Positions 37,534-46,175 are shown, counted from the first letter of the stretch. The stretch: 64,000 nt of DNA from JAMXLO01 sp037201625 (GCA_037201625.1 JBBCGR010000004.1:62001-126000), one strand, 5' to 3'. A program made the numbers and translations. The notes: a model not told the origin generated them from the letters alone.

Positions 37534-38073
37534 CTACACGCGTTCGCTGATCCGGATCGCGGCGTGGCAGCCGGCCTTGATCGCGGCCGACAGCAGCCGA
37601 TACCCGGGGGCCTGCTCGGCGCCGTGCGCCAGGCCGATGTCGCGGTGCTCCAACTCATCGGCGCGGAACCGGACCAGCGTGTCGCGCAACTCCGCCTCGC
37701 TGTCGTCGAGGGCCGCGATCTGCTGGGCATAGTGCGCATCGATCGCCTCCTCCACCGCCACGGTGCAGGCCATCGCCGCCCGCTCGCCCAGCGCCGCGGT
37801 CGCGGCCCCCAGGGCGAAGCCGGCCAGGTGCCACAGCGGCAGCAGCGCGGTGGGCCGTCCGCGACGGCGCACGATCAGGTCGGCGAAGCGGTCCAGGTGC
37901 TCGCGCTCCTGCGCCTGCATCTCGCGCAGCAGCGGCGCCTTGTCGCTGCGCCGCAGGACGGCAAGCTGGCCGGCATAGATGCGCGCGGCACCGTACTCGC
38001 CGGCGTGGTCCACGCGGATCATGCGTGCGATGCCGGCGGCGGGCGAGGGGTCGCCGGGAAGCGGTCGCGTCAT
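37534..38073 (-). CDS. coq7: Demethoxyubiquinone hydroxylase (COQ7 family)
   Basis: 179 residues, the di-iron monooxygenase that hydroxylates demethoxyubiquinone in ubiquinone synthesis. Iron ligands are visible in IRVDHAGEYGAARIYAGQ (Glu), QEREHLDRF (ExxH), CTVAVEEAIDAHY (Glu) and ADELEHRDIGLAHGAE (ExxH). The ATG has AGGAGG six bases upstream and overlaps the dsbB stop (ATGA). Confidence 0.95.
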   Translation of the reverse strand: MTRPLPGDPSPAAGIARMIRVDHAGEYGAARIYAGQLAVLRRSDKAPLLREMQAQEREHLDRFADLIVRRRGRPTALLPLWHLAGFALGAATAALGERAAMACTVAVEEAIDAHYAQQIAALDDSEAELRDTLVRFRADELEHRDIGLAHGAEQAPGYRLLSAAIKAGCHAAIRISERV

Positions 38074-38567
38074 GCAGGCCTCCTGTCGCGCCGCAGCGCC
38101 ACGGCGACGCCCGCCGCGACCGCCAGCGCATAGAGCAGGTTCATCGCCGCCATCGACACCGGCAGGCCCGGCACCAGATAGGTGGCATCGTCGCATGGCT
38201 TGGCCGGGCGCGCCGGCATCTGCGCCAGCCGCTCCGCGATCGAACCCTGGCCAAGCCGCGGGGCGGCGCATTCCGGCAGCGGGCTCGGCCAGGCGCCCTG
38301 TTCCACGCCGACATGCACGACGGCGAGGCCGGCGGCGGCCAGCATCGCCAGCACGACCAGCATCAGCAGCAGCCGCGCCAGCCGGTGGGGCGTGACGGCG
38401 GCCAGCAATCCGAGCACGATGGCGACGCGATAGGGCCAGCGCTCGAGCAGGCAGAGCGCGCAGGGGACCAGGCCGCCCCAGTATTCCGAGGCGAGGGCGA
38501 GACCCAGGGCGAGGCCAGCGGCGAGGGCGCTCAGCAGGGCGATGCCGCGGATGCCGGCCAGGGTCAT
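38070..38567 (-). CDS. dsbB: DsbB-like disulfide bond formation protein
   Basis: 165 residues, four transmembrane helices. Cys pairs in the periplasmic loops: VPCALCLLERWPYR (CxxC, quinone side) and a second pair (LPECAAPR and KPCDDATYLVPGLPVSMAAMN). It passes electrons from DsbA to ubiquinone. Its four-base overlap with coq7 pairs a quinone user with a quinone-synthesis gene. Start 38567 lacks a strong Shine-Dalgarno. Confidence 0.9.
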   Translation of the reverse strand: MTLAGIRGIALLSALAAGLALGLALASEYWGGLVPCALCLLERWPYRVAIVLGLLAAVTPHRLARLLLMLVVLAMLAAAGLAVVHVGVEQGAWPSPLPECAAPRLGQGSIAERLAQMPARPAKPCDDATYLVPGLPVSMAAMNLLYALAVAAGVAVALRRDRRPA

Positions 38568-38651
38568 GGCGGCGATGTGCCCTGCTTCCACCGGCCATGC
38601 AAGCCGCCTAGGTTCGGGGCGTTCAGTCGGGCCAGTCAGGGAGGAAAGCCG

Positions 38652-39278
38652 ATGCGCCGCATTCTGTGGGGCCGTGCCACGTCGAGCAACGTGATGAAGG
38701 TGATCTGGGCGCTCGAGGAATTGCAGCTTCCCTATGAGCGGATCGATGTCGGCGGCGCCTTCGGCAAGACCGATACGCCGGAATACCGCGCGATGAACCC
38801 GACCGGGCTGGTGCCGACCCTGCAGGAGGACGACTTCACGCTGTGGGAGAGCAACGTGATCTGCCGCTATCTGTGCCACGCGCATGCACCGCACTCGCGG
38901 CTGTGGCCGCAGGAGCCGCATGTCCGCGCCAATATCGATCGCTGGATGGACGCGCAGCACACGCTGCTGAACCGCTGGATCAGCACGGTGTTCTGGGGCC
39001 TGGTGCGCACGCCGCCGGAGCGGCGCGACATGGCGGCGATCACCGAGGCGATCGGCGAGGCGGCGCGCGTCTGGGGCATGGCGGCGGCGGAACTGGCGAA
39101 GCACCCCTACCTGGCCGGCGATGCCCTGACCTTGGCGGATATCCCCTGGGGCCCGCATCTGCATCGTTGGTTCAACATGGATTTCGACCGCCCGGAGGTG
39201 CCGCACCTGCGGGCCTGGTATGACCGCATGCTGGAGCGGCCGGCGTACCGGGAGCACCTCGCGGGACCGGTGGTGTAG
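38652..39278 (+). CDS. gst: Glutathione S-transferase family protein
   Basis: 208 residues. Thioredoxin-like N-domain RRILWGRATSSNVMKVIWALEEL with the catalytic Ser region (SSN), NPTGLVPTLQEDDFTLWESNVICRYL (cis-Pro and the glutathione-binding ES), and the all-helical C-domain (YLAGDALTLADIPWGPHLHRW). GGAGG lies six to seven bases before ATG 38652. Divergent from dsbB. Confidence 0.92.
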   Translation: MRRILWGRATSSNVMKVIWALEELQLPYERIDVGGAFGKTDTPEYRAMNPTGLVPTLQEDDFTLWESNVICRYLCHAHAPHSRLWPQEPHVRANIDRWMDAQHTLLNRWISTVFWGLVRTPPERRDMAAITEAIGEAARVWGMAAAELAKHPYLAGDALTLADIPWGPHLHRWFNMDFDRPEVPHLRAWYDRMLERPAYREHLAGPVV

Positions 39279-39301
39279 GTGGCGGTGCCGGGGCGGGGAC
39301 A

Positions 39302-40189
39302 GTGACAGGGGCGGTGCCGGGCGCGGAGTTCGACCCGGAAGCGGTGCGCAGCTTCGAGCACGCGCGCTGGCAGGCGGCGGCGCCGATCTACGGCACGACG
39401 TTCGCGGCCGCGACCGCGCCTTTCATCGCCCCGCTGCTCGATGCCGCAGGCTTGGCGGCGGGCGTGGTGCCGGATGGGGCGCCGGCGGGCGTGGTACCGC
39501 ACGGAGCGCCGGCCAAGCGGCTGCTGGATGTCGCCTGCGGGCCGGGCTTCGTCGCATCCGCCGCCGCCTTGCGCGGCGCGGTGGCGTGCGGGGTGGATTT
39601 CTCATCGGCCATGCTGGCCGTGGCCCGGGCGCGCGACCCCGGCGTGCGGTTCGACGCGGGCGACGCCGAGCGGCTGCCCTACGCCGACGCCGCGTTCGAG
39701 GTCGTGGTCTCCAACTTCGGCATCCACCACGTGCCGCGGCCGCTGTTCGCCCTGCGCGAGGCGCACCGCGTGCTGGGCACCGGCGGGCGCGTGGCGTTCA
39801 GCTTCTGGGCCGCCCCGGCGGAGAACGTCGCGTGGCGGCTCGTGTTCGACGCCGTCGCGCGGTACGGCGACCGGTCGGCCGCCTCGGCGCCCGTGCCCGG
39901 CGGCGGCTTCGCCACGCCGGAGCAATGCGCCGATGCCCTGCGGTCGGTCGGCTTCACCGACTGCACGACGCTGCTGGTGCGCGCGACCTGGCGCCATCGC
40001 GACGCCGGCGGGCTGGTGGCGGCGCTGCGGGCCGGCACCGCCCGGATGGCGGCGATGCTGGAGGCACAGTCATCGGCCACGCTGGCCGCCATCACGGCCG
40101 ACATCGAACTCGCGGCCGCGCCGTACCGCGACGGCGAGGACATCGCCCTGCCGATCGCCGCGGTGATCGCCTCCGGCGTCCGGCGCTGA
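39302..40189 (+). CDS. Class I SAM-dependent methyltransferase
   Basis: 295 residues. Motif I LLDVACGPGFVASAAA, motif II VDFSSAMLAVARA with RFDAGDAERLPYADAAFEVVVSNFGIHHV and REAHRVLGTGGRVAFSFWA. A direct internal duplication lies at about residues 54-71 (GVVPDGAPA then GVVPHGAPA), 27 bases in tandem. Start is GTG 39302 after a GGGG stretch. Substrate unknown. Confidence 0.86.
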   Translation: MTGAVPGAEFDPEAVRSFEHARWQAAAPIYGTTFAAATAPFIAPLLDAAGLAAGVVPDGAPAGVVPHGAPAKRLLDVACGPGFVASAAALRGAVACGVDFSSAMLAVARARDPGVRFDAGDAERLPYADAAFEVVVSNFGIHHVPRPLFALREAHRVLGTGGRVAFSFWAAPAENVAWRLVFDAVARYGDRSAASAPVPGGGFATPEQCADALRSVGFTDCTTLLVRATWRHRDAGGLVAALRAGTARMAAMLEAQSSATLAAITADIELAAAPYRDGEDIALPIAAVIASGVRR

Positions 40190-40205
40190 CCGGAGGGCGG
40201 CGGCG

Positions 40206-40556
40206 ATGGACCTCTACCACGTGTGGTGCGACCTCAGGCCGGGCGTGTCGGACACGACCTTCGCCGACAAGGTCGCCGCCTATATGGGACACCTGAAGGG
40301 GCAGGGGCTGATCGAGGGCTGGCGGCTGACCCGGCGCAAGCTGGGCCTCGGGCCGCCGGGGATGGGGGAGTTCCATCTCATGATGGAGGTGAAGGACCTG
40401 GCCCAGCTCGACCTGGCCTTTACCCGCGTCGCCAGCCGCCGCGAGCCGGTCGAAGGCGTGCATTTCGACGTCAATTCGCTGGTGCAGAACGCGGTCTTCG
40501 CGCTGTACCGGGATTTTCCGGACGCGGTGCGCCATCGCGGCGAGGAGCGGTTCTAG
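40206..40556 (+). CDS. DUF6614-like small protein
   Basis: 116 residues, MDLYHVWCDLRPGVSDTTFA, then LIEGWRLTRRKLGLGPPGMG, FHLMMEVKDLAQLDLAF and VFALYRDFPDAVRHRGEERF. I recall this pattern as a conserved alphaproteobacterial family (DUF6614); function unknown, likely a ferredoxin-like alpha/beta fold. It lies 16 bases behind the methyltransferase, probably cotranscribed. Stop TAG overlaps a degenerate family A repeat. Confidence 0.7.
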   Translation: MDLYHVWCDLRPGVSDTTFADKVAAYMGHLKGQGLIEGWRLTRRKLGLGPPGMGEFHLMMEVKDLAQLDLAFTRVASRREPVEGVHFDVNSLVQNAVFALYRDFPDAVRHRGEERF

Positions 40557-40640
40557 CGCGTGATCCGCGGAGGTGGCGTCGGCGGAGTGGTGCATTGCGC
40601 TCGCCGACAGCGAGCCGGAGCGGGTTGCGTGAGCCGACGG
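40554..40640. repeat. Family A repeat, copy 4 (degenerate)
   Basis: TAGCGCGTGATCCGCGGAGG begins on the stop codon of the DUF6614-like gene. The IR1 core (GGCGGAGTGGTG) and the first IR2 arm (GGAGCGGGTTGCGTGAGCC) are recognisable; the second IR2 arm is lost. Confidence 0.7.
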
Positions 40641-40808
40641 ACGGCCACGGTTCCAGCGCCGCGTTCCGCCTCCTGCGCGAGCGCGTCCGATCCCGTCCGT
40701 CAAGCCCTGAATCACGCGGCAAAACAAGGAACTAGACCATGGTGGCCGCTGCCCTCGGCCACCAATCTACGCTACGCTGGCGGCATCATTCGATTCGGCG
40801 GAGAGACC

Positions 40809-41318
40809 ATGATGGGAGACGCTGCGCGCCATCGCGCGAGCCTGTGCCTGGGCCTGCTGGCCGCAGCGCTGCTGGCCGGCGGCGCCGGACCGGAGCGGCC
40901 ATCGGTGAAGGGCGGATCGCCCGTCGCCATCGGCGAATACCTGGTGGCGATCGGCGGCTGCAACGACTGCCATACCGAGGGATGGAACCAGAACCCGGGC
41001 AACGTGCCGATCGCGCAGCGGCTGACCGGCAGCCAGGTCGGGTGGAACGGGCCATGGGGCACCACCTACCCCACCAACCTGCGCCTGACCGTCCAGAAGA
41101 TGACCGTCGAGCAGTGGCTGCAATACCTGGCGGTGATGCAGCCTCGCCCGCCGATGCCCTGGTTCAACATGCGGGCGATGTCGGAGCCCGACCAGCGCGC
41201 CATCTATGCCTATATCCGCAGCCTGGGTCCGGCGGGCGAGCCGGCGTCCGAGGGCCTGCCGCCCGGCGAGCCGCCGAAGACGCCGTACCTGGTGGCGGCG
41301 CCGCGTCCTCCAGGCTGA
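40809..41318 (+). CDS. Periplasmic c-type cytochrome
   Basis: 169 residues. Signal peptide about 1-26 (LCLGLLAAALLAGGAG). One haem-binding motif C51-N-D-C54-H55 within IGEYLVAIGGCNDCHTEGWN. Possible distal Met in MPWFNMRAM (about 115-124). It has the look of a small diheme-less alcohol/aldehyde dehydrogenase-type electron carrier. Proline-rich C-terminus. Start ATG 40809, second ATG next codon. Confidence 0.88.
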   Translation: MMGDAARHRASLCLGLLAAALLAGGAGPERPSVKGGSPVAIGEYLVAIGGCNDCHTEGWNQNPGNVPIAQRLTGSQVGWNGPWGTTYPTNLRLTVQKMTVEQWLQYLAVMQPRPPMPWFNMRAMSEPDQRAIYAYIRSLGPAGEPASEGLPPGEPPKTPYLVAAPRPPG

Positions 41319-41342
41319 TATTTTGGGGTTCGCTTTGCGAGG

Positions 41343-41364
41343 TCCCTACAACATATGGTAGGGA
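41343..41364. promoter_or_regulatory. Perfect inverted repeat upstream of nrdB
   Basis: TCCCTAC (41343-41349) and GTAGGGA (41358-41364) flank AACATATG. The 22-base dyad ends 27 bases before the nrdB ATG. It is placed as an operator would be. It only loosely resembles an NrdR box (CTAC..CATATG..GTAG), so the regulator is not established. Confidence 0.5.
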
Positions 41365-41391
41365 TATGTGTGGAAACGGGAAGAGTCGCGC

Positions 41392-42420
41392 ATGAATGAC
41401 ATCGACCGCCTGGCTGACGAACACCGCGTGCGGTTCGACCTGCTGACCGAGAACCCGGTCTACAAGCCGTTCCGCTACCCCTGGGCCTACGAGGCGTGGC
41501 TCATCCAGCAGCGCGTGCACTGGCTGCCCGAGGAGGTGCCGCTGGCGGACGATGTGAAGGACTGGCACCGCAACCTGAGTGGCAGCGAGCGCAACCTGCT
41601 GACGCAGATATTCCGCTTTTTCACCCAGGCCGATGTCGAGGTGAACAACTGCTACATGAAGCACTACTCGCAGGTATTCAAACCCACCGAGGTGCTGATG
41701 ATGCTGTCGGCGTTCTCCAATATCGAGACCGTGCACATCGCCGCCTATAGCCATCTGCTCGACACGATCGGCATGCCGGAACTGGAATACCAGGCCTTCC
41801 TCAAATACAAGGAGATGAAGGACAAATACGACTTCATGCAGAGCTTCACGGTAAACTCACGTTACGAGATCGCCAAGACGCTCGCCGCGTTCGGCGCCTT
41901 CACCGAAGGGCTGCAACTGTTCGCCTCGTTCGCGATCCTGCTGAACTTCCCGCGCTTCGGGAAGATGAAGGGGATGGGCCAGATCATCTCCTGGTCGGTG
42001 CGCGACGAAACGCTGCACTGCCAGTCGATCATCCGGCTGTTCCGCACCTTCGTGCAGGAAAATCCCGAGATCTGGACTGAGGATCTGAAGCGCGACATCT
42101 ACCTGACCTGCGCGACCATCGTCGACCACGAGGACGCCTTCATCGACCTCGCGTTCGAGCAGGGGGCGGTGGAAGGCCTGACCGCACGCGAGGTCAAGGA
42201 ATACATCCGCTACATTGCCGACCGCAGGCTGATGCAGCTTGGTCTCAACCAACTTTATCATGTATCAAGAAATCCGCTGCCTTGGCTGGACGAGATGCTC
42301 AACGCCGTGGAGCACACCAATTTCTTCGAGAACCGCTCCACCGAGTACAGCAAGGCGTCGACCACCGGGTCGTGGGAGGACGCATTTGCGGCGTCGATGG
42401 CCCTCGAGGCGGGTCCCTGA
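41392..42420 (+). CDS. nrdB: Class Ia ribonucleotide reductase beta subunit
   Basis: 342 residues. It generates the diferric-tyrosyl radical for making deoxyribonucleotides. Metal-site segments: EVNNCYMKHYSQ, SNIETVHIAAYSHLL (Glu-x-x-His with the Tyr after it) and WSVRDETLHCQSII (Glu-x-x-His). TNFFENRSTEYSKA is the family C-terminal pattern. No nrdA partner lies next to it in the window. ATG 41392 has GGAAGAG ten bases upstream. Confidence 0.95.
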   Translation: MNDIDRLADEHRVRFDLLTENPVYKPFRYPWAYEAWLIQQRVHWLPEEVPLADDVKDWHRNLSGSERNLLTQIFRFFTQADVEVNNCYMKHYSQVFKPTEVLMMLSAFSNIETVHIAAYSHLLDTIGMPELEYQAFLKYKEMKDKYDFMQSFTVNSRYEIAKTLAAFGAFTEGLQLFASFAILLNFPRFGKMKGMGQIISWSVRDETLHCQSIIRLFRTFVQENPEIWTEDLKRDIYLTCATIVDHEDAFIDLAFEQGAVEGLTAREVKEYIRYIADRRLMQLGLNQLYHVSRNPLPWLDEMLNAVEHTNFFENRSTEYSKASTTGSWEDAFAASMALEAGP

Positions 42421-42636
42421 TCCACAAAAAGCGACGTGCCTCCAAGCGCAAGACAAACCTTGTGAGTTGCCAGTGCGCGCCCCATACTCTTGGCGGCGTC
42501 TTTGGGAGAGGCGCCTATATTCGGGGATGCTGTGCGAATAACGCTGCCGTCGCGCATTAATGACGTGCAAACGTGACCAATTGGTGCACAGGCTGATCTG
42601 AACGACCACGCGCGGCGAGCAGACGGGACGATTGAA

Positions 42637-42942
42637 ATGGGGACCACGATCGGCGAGACGGACAACCGGGTCGAAGAGGGCGGCGGGCGGGAGCCCGGCG
42701 CCGGCGGGACGCCGCGCTACACACGCCGCCTGTCGGACAAGATCCTGATCGCGTTCCACCACGCCTGCGACCAGTCGGATTTCGAGGTGGCGGAGCAGTT
42801 GCTGCACATCCTGGAGATGATGCTGACCCGTCGCCCGCTGACGCCGGACGGCACGCGCCGGCGCAACATGGAAAGCCTGGTCGCGGCGCACGAACGGCTA
42901 TGGCACCTCCGCCATCCGCATACCGGCGAGGACCTCGCCTAG
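42637..42942 (+). CDS. Conserved alphaproteobacterial small protein
   Basis: 101 residues. The core YTRRLSDKILIAFHHACDQSDFEVAEQLLHILEMMLTRRPL, ending AAHERLWHLRHP, is a helical protein I recognise as conserved in this bacterial class, without a known function. It looks like a short TPR-type helix pair. The N-terminal 25 residues are Gly/Glu-rich and variable. Confidence 0.72.
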   Translation: MGTTIGETDNRVEEGGGREPGAGGTPRYTRRLSDKILIAFHHACDQSDFEVAEQLLHILEMMLTRRPLTPDGTRRRNMESLVAAHERLWHLRHPHTGEDLA

Positions 42943-43010
42943 CCGGCGTTTGCCGCACACCTCGAGCCACGGCCGGTGAGCGTCCTCCACGATCCGTCAC
43001 GCGGCCTGGC

Positions 43011-43116
43011 CTAGAGCAGATTCCGATCGTGTAGGCTCACGGAATCCGCTCTAGCTCGTTGTCTGAGAGCGTGATTCACCGCTCCGGTGATTCCACCTTT
43101 ACGGATCACGCTCTAG
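43011..43116. repeat. Family A composite palindrome, copy 5 (complete, reverse)
   Basis: Begins CTAGAGCAGATTCCG and ends ATCACGCTCTAG, so CTAG bounds both sides. IR2 then a GTTGTCTGAGAGC linker then IR1. Its nearest gene end (42942) is 68 bases away, so this copy does not supply a stop codon. Confidence 0.93.
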
Positions 43117-43149
43117 ACTGTCCGGTTGAAGTTGCAGCTTGCCTCGGGG

Positions 43150-43350
43150 CATTTTCCAACGTCATCACCGGCGCAGGCAGGTGATCCACCGCAGTTGGGG
43201 CCGCATGTTTCTCTGCGGGGACCGAACGTTTCCCACGTCATGACTGGCGCAGGCCGGCATCCACGGCAGTGGGGGCCATACGTTGTTCAGCGGTGACCGA
43301 ACATTCTCCATCGTCATGACCGGCTCAGGCCGGTCATCCACGTCTATTTG
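43150..43350. repeat. Three family B units in tandem
   Basis: Three units of about 75 bases, each with a family B core (AACGTCATCACCGGCGCAGG; CACGTCATGACTGGCGCAGG; ATCGTCATGACCGGCTCAGG, each ending in ATCCACG/C) joined by a related spacer with GACCGAACGTTTCCC / GACCGAACATTCTCC. The tandem spacer conservation shows duplication of the whole unit. Confidence 0.8.
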
Positions 43351-43452
43351 CGGCGCGGAGGCCCTGACGACGGAGCGGGGACTCAAACAGCGGTCGCAGC
43401 CGCGAAAGCGTCTCGAACCCCCCCGGGGTCTTCCCCCTGATCCCGCTCCCCC

Positions 43453-44190
43453 TCAGAGCGCCAGCGAATCGCCTCCCCGCAGCACGGCATCGGCGGCATC
43501 CGTGAACGAGCCGTCAGCATGATGCAGCACCAGGCCAGGCAGCAGCCGCAAGCCGGCGCGGCTGCCCTTGATCCCCCGCAGCAGCATCAGCTTCGCGGGC
43601 TCGCCGGCCCTGGGCCAGAGCGGCAGCAGCGCGGTCGCGGCACAGCCGGCGGCAGCGAAAGCGGCCATCGCCTCCGGCGCCCGTGCGGTGGGCAGCACGA
43701 AGGTCAGCGTCCCACGCGGCCGCAGCGGCCGGGCCAGCGACGCGACCCATGCCTCGAGCATCCCGCCGGCCGCGCGCTTGGCAACCCGGCGGGCGGCATC
43801 GGGGGACGGCGTACCGCCGCCGGCATGGTAGGGCGGGTTGGCGCAGGCATGGTCGAAGCCGGACGGCGCCGCCGGTGCGGTGACGTCCGCGGCGACGAAT
43901 TCGAGGTCCGGCCAGTCATTGGCGGCAGCATTCTGCCGGGCCAGCGCCACCAGGCCCGGATCCTGTTCGATGCCGAGACCGCGGACGCCGGCCACCCTGG
44001 CGGCCAGGCAGAGCAGTGCGGCACCCGCCCCGCTGCCACCCTCCAGGACGCGGCATCCCTCCCGCGCCGGGATCGCCGCCGCCAGCAGCACCGGCTCGAT
44101 GCCGCTGCGGAACCCGCTGCGGGGCTGCGCGAAGCGGACCCGTCCGCCCAGCAGGTGGCCCTGCGTCACATCGGCCGGATCAACTGTCAT
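43453..44190 (-). CDS. TrmN6/YfiC-like N6-adenine methyltransferase
   Basis: 245 residues. RSGFRSGIEPVLLAAAIPAR, motif I VLEGGSGAGAALLCLAARV, and the catalytic NPPY (DHACANPPYHAGGG) followed by HADGSFTDAADAVLRGG. Similar to tRNA1(Val) adenine-37 N6-methyltransferase and its alphaproteobacterial relatives. The normal DxGxGxG motif reads EGGSGAG. ATG 44190 follows CAGG. Confidence 0.82.
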   Translation of the reverse strand: MTVDPADVTQGHLLGGRVRFAQPRSGFRSGIEPVLLAAAIPAREGCRVLEGGSGAGAALLCLAARVAGVRGLGIEQDPGLVALARQNAAANDWPDLEFVAADVTAPAAPSGFDHACANPPYHAGGGTPSPDAARRVAKRAAGGMLEAWVASLARPLRPRGTLTFVLPTARAPEAMAAFAAAGCAATALLPLWPRAGEPAKLMLLRGIKGSRAGLRLLPGLVLHHADGSFTDAADAVLRGGDSLAL

Positions 44191-44258
44191 GCCGCGACCT
44201 GTTCGGCCGTCGCGTCCTGGCCTAGCGTCGCGGCCGCGTCGCATGCGAGGAGGCGGAC

Positions 44259-44777
44259 ATGGTTCGGATCACCTGGGCTGTCGGGGCGGGTGTGCTGCTG
44301 GGGATGGGCGTCGTGGCCTGCGGTGCCGCGCAGGCCCAGGATTTCCCCCAGCGCAAGCCGGGGCTGTGGCAGGTGGAGATGACCATGCCGGGCGGCCCGA
44401 TGCCGGCGCAGCAGATGAAGATGTGTATCGATGCCGCGACCGACGTCGAGATGCAGAAGCTCGGCACCAATGCCACGCAGGGCATGTGCACCAAGCCCGA
44501 CATCCGGCGCTCGGGCAGCACGGTGACGGTGAACGCAAGCTGCAAGATGGGAGAGACCCAGACCAGCACCCACGCGGTGACGAAGTTCACCGGCGACAGC
44601 GCGTATCATACCGACGTCACCACAAAATTCGATCCGCCCATGTCGGGCCGCGGCGAGCAGGTGATGGCCCAGGACGGCAAATGGACCGGCCCTTGTCCCG
44701 CCGACATGCAGCCCGGCGACGTGCAGATGGGGAACGGCATGAAGATGAACATCAAGCAGATGATGGGCGGGCGCTAG
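44259..44777 (+). CDS. DUF3617 periplasmic protein
   Basis: 172 residues. Signal peptide about 1-26 (VGAGVLLGMGVVACGAAQAQ). RKPGLWQVEMTMPGG, QMKMCIDAATDVEMQ and a GKWTGPCPADMQPGD ending match DUF3617, a common alphaproteobacterial secreted domain of unknown role. Stop TAG lies in the first family A repeat of a triple array. Confidence 0.85.
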   Translation: MVRITWAVGAGVLLGMGVVACGAAQAQDFPQRKPGLWQVEMTMPGGPMPAQQMKMCIDAATDVEMQKLGTNATQGMCTKPDIRRSGSTVTVNASCKMGETQTSTHAVTKFTGDSAYHTDVTTKFDPPMSGRGEQVMAQDGKWTGPCPADMQPGDVQMGNGMKMNIKQMMGGR

Positions 44778-44946
44778 AGCGTGATCCGCGCAGGTGGTGC
44801 AACCGGAGCGGGGAATCGCAGGTGGTGCAACCGGAGCGATGAATCACGCTCTCCGACAAGGGGCCAGAGCGTGATCCGCGCAGGCGGTGCAACCGGAGCG
44901 GTGAATCACGGGCTCCGACAACGGGCCAGAGCGTGATCCGTGAGCC
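44775..44946. repeat. Family A repeats, copy 6: three partial units in tandem
   Basis: Three IR1-type units in tandem: TAGAGCGTGATCCGCGCAGG...GGGAATCGCAGGTGG (partial), then ...ATGAATCACGCTCTCCGACA, CAGAGCGTGATCCGCGCAGG...GTGAATCACGGGCTCCG, and a final CAGAGCGTGATCCGTGAGCC. The first TAG is the stop codon of the DUF3617 gene. It and the following plain stretch fill the gene-free gap 44778-45080. Confidence 0.85.
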
Positions 44947-45080
44947 GGCGCGAACCGCAACGCGGCTGGCGCGCATCGCCTCCGGTGGACCCGCGTCAAG
45001 CGTGACTCGCGCCGCGGGCCAAGGCGCCGGAGCATGTCCGGCGCTCCGTTCAACAGCCAACAGGCCGTAGGGGAGACTGC

Positions 45081-45491
45081 ATGTTACAGATCAGGCACCT
45101 GGACCACCTCGTGCTGCGGGTGACCGACCTGCAGGCGATGATGCATTTCTACATCGACGTGTTGGGCTGCACCTTGGACAAGGTGCAGGAGCAGATCGGC
45201 CTGTGGCAGATCCGTGCCGGCGATGCGCTGATCGACCTCGTGCCGATCGATGGTGCGCTCGGCCGCAAGGGTGGCGCCGCGCCGGCCCGCGAAGGGCGCA
45301 ACCTGGACCATTTCTGCCTGCAGGTGGAGCCATTCGACGGCGAGGCGATCATCGCGCATCTGAAGGCGCATGGCTGCGAGCCCGGCCCGATCGAATCGCG
45401 CTACGGCGCGAAAGGGCAGGGGCCGTCGATCTACGTGCCGGATCCCGAGGGCAACATGGTGGAGCTGAAAGGCCCGCCCTGGGAGACCTGA
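45081..45491 (+). CDS. VOC-family (glyoxalase/dioxygenase superfamily) protein
   Basis: 136 residues. Two beta-alpha-beta halves: IRHLDHLVLRVTDLQAMMHFY (metal His in LDHL) and RNLDHFCLQVEPFDGEAI (second His), closing with SIYVPDPEGNMVELKGPPW (metal Glu). It may isomerise, hydrolyse or bind a small electrophile; substrate unknown. ATG 45081 follows GGGGAGA. Confidence 0.9.
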   Translation: MLQIRHLDHLVLRVTDLQAMMHFYIDVLGCTLDKVQEQIGLWQIRAGDALIDLVPIDGALGRKGGAAPAREGRNLDHFCLQVEPFDGEAIIAHLKAHGCEPGPIESRYGAKGQGPSIYVPDPEGNMVELKGPPWET

Positions 45492-45497
45492 CGCCGC

Positions 45498-46175
45498 TCA
45501 GGGACCGGTTTCCACCTTGGGCGTATCGGGCCCGGCTTGCGCCGGATCGGGCTTCGGGGCATCCGGCGCCGGCAGGGGCTCGGTCACCACCGGGCCGGGC
45601 GGCGGCACCAGCACGATCGGAGCCGGTGTGGAGGGAGCCAGTGTGGAGGGCGTCTCGGCTGGCGCGCCGCCCGCCTGCTTCGGTGGTTCCTGCTTCGGTG
45701 CCTCCTGGCCCGGCTGCACGGGCGTCGTGTAGTCCGCGACGATCCGCGCCTGGTTGCCGGCGATCACCAGCACCTTGAGGCCGATCGGCAGCGGCTGTGC
45801 ATCCTTCTGCGTCACGCTCAGCAGGTCGCCGTTGGTCTTGCGGACGATGTATTCGAACGCGCGTGTGTCGCCAACCACATGCTCGGCCGCGGTGCCGGCG
45901 AGGCCGCCGACCAGCGAGCCGCCGAGCGCGCCGAACGCGCTGGTGGCATTGCTGCCGATCTGGGCGCCGGCGATCCCGCCCGCCGCGCCGCCCACCACCG
46001 TGCCGGTCGTCCCCGACGCGCTGACGCCCACCTCGCGCACGCCGACGATGACGCCCTGGTCGACCTTGTTGGCCTGCTGCACGGCGCTGGTGGAGTAGGT
46101 GTTGGGCGAGTAGTCCGGGCCGCAGGCGGCAAGCGCTGCGGCAAGGGCGGCGCAAACGGCGGATCTGAGGAACAA
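45498..46175 (-). CDS. Glycine-zipper outer-membrane lipoprotein (SlyB/17-kDa type)
   Basis: 225 residues. Lipobox LAAC (residue 18). A glycine-zipper transmembrane pair (GTVVGGAAGGIAGAQIGSNA...GALGGSLVGGLAGTAAEHVVGD), then a small beta domain (FEYIVRKTNGDLLSVTQKDA...LVIAGNQARIVADYT), and a Pro-rich 70-residue tail (PAPIVLVPPPGPVVTEPLPA). It would stabilise the outer membrane; the tail may span towards peptidoglycan. Stops six bases from the VOC gene, convergent. Confidence 0.86.
   Translation of the reverse strand: MFLRSAVCAALAAALAACGPDYSPNTYSTSAVQQANKVDQGVIVGVREVGVSASGTTGTVVGGAAGGIAGAQIGSNATSAFGALGGSLVGGLAGTAAEHVVGDTRAFEYIVRKTNGDLLSVTQKDAQPLPIGLKVLVIAGNQARIVADYTTPVQPGQEAPKQEPPKQAGGAPAETPSTLAPSTPAPIVLVPPPGPVVTEPLPAPDAPKPDPAQAGPDTPKVETGP

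Larger units (their letters stand above)
42943..43452. other. 510-base gene-free repeat island
   Basis: No gene. It holds one complete family A element (43011-43116) and three diverged family B units in tandem (about 43150-43350). The remaining flanks show nothing recognisable. Confidence 0.75.

Noticed and set aside
41343..41364. Definite NrdR box
   Set aside because: Only the CTAC...CATATG...GTAG core resembles the known box; kept as an unassigned dyad instead.
43011..43350. CRISPR array
   Set aside because: The units are palindromes with conserved spacers and irregular spacing, and no cas genes are present.
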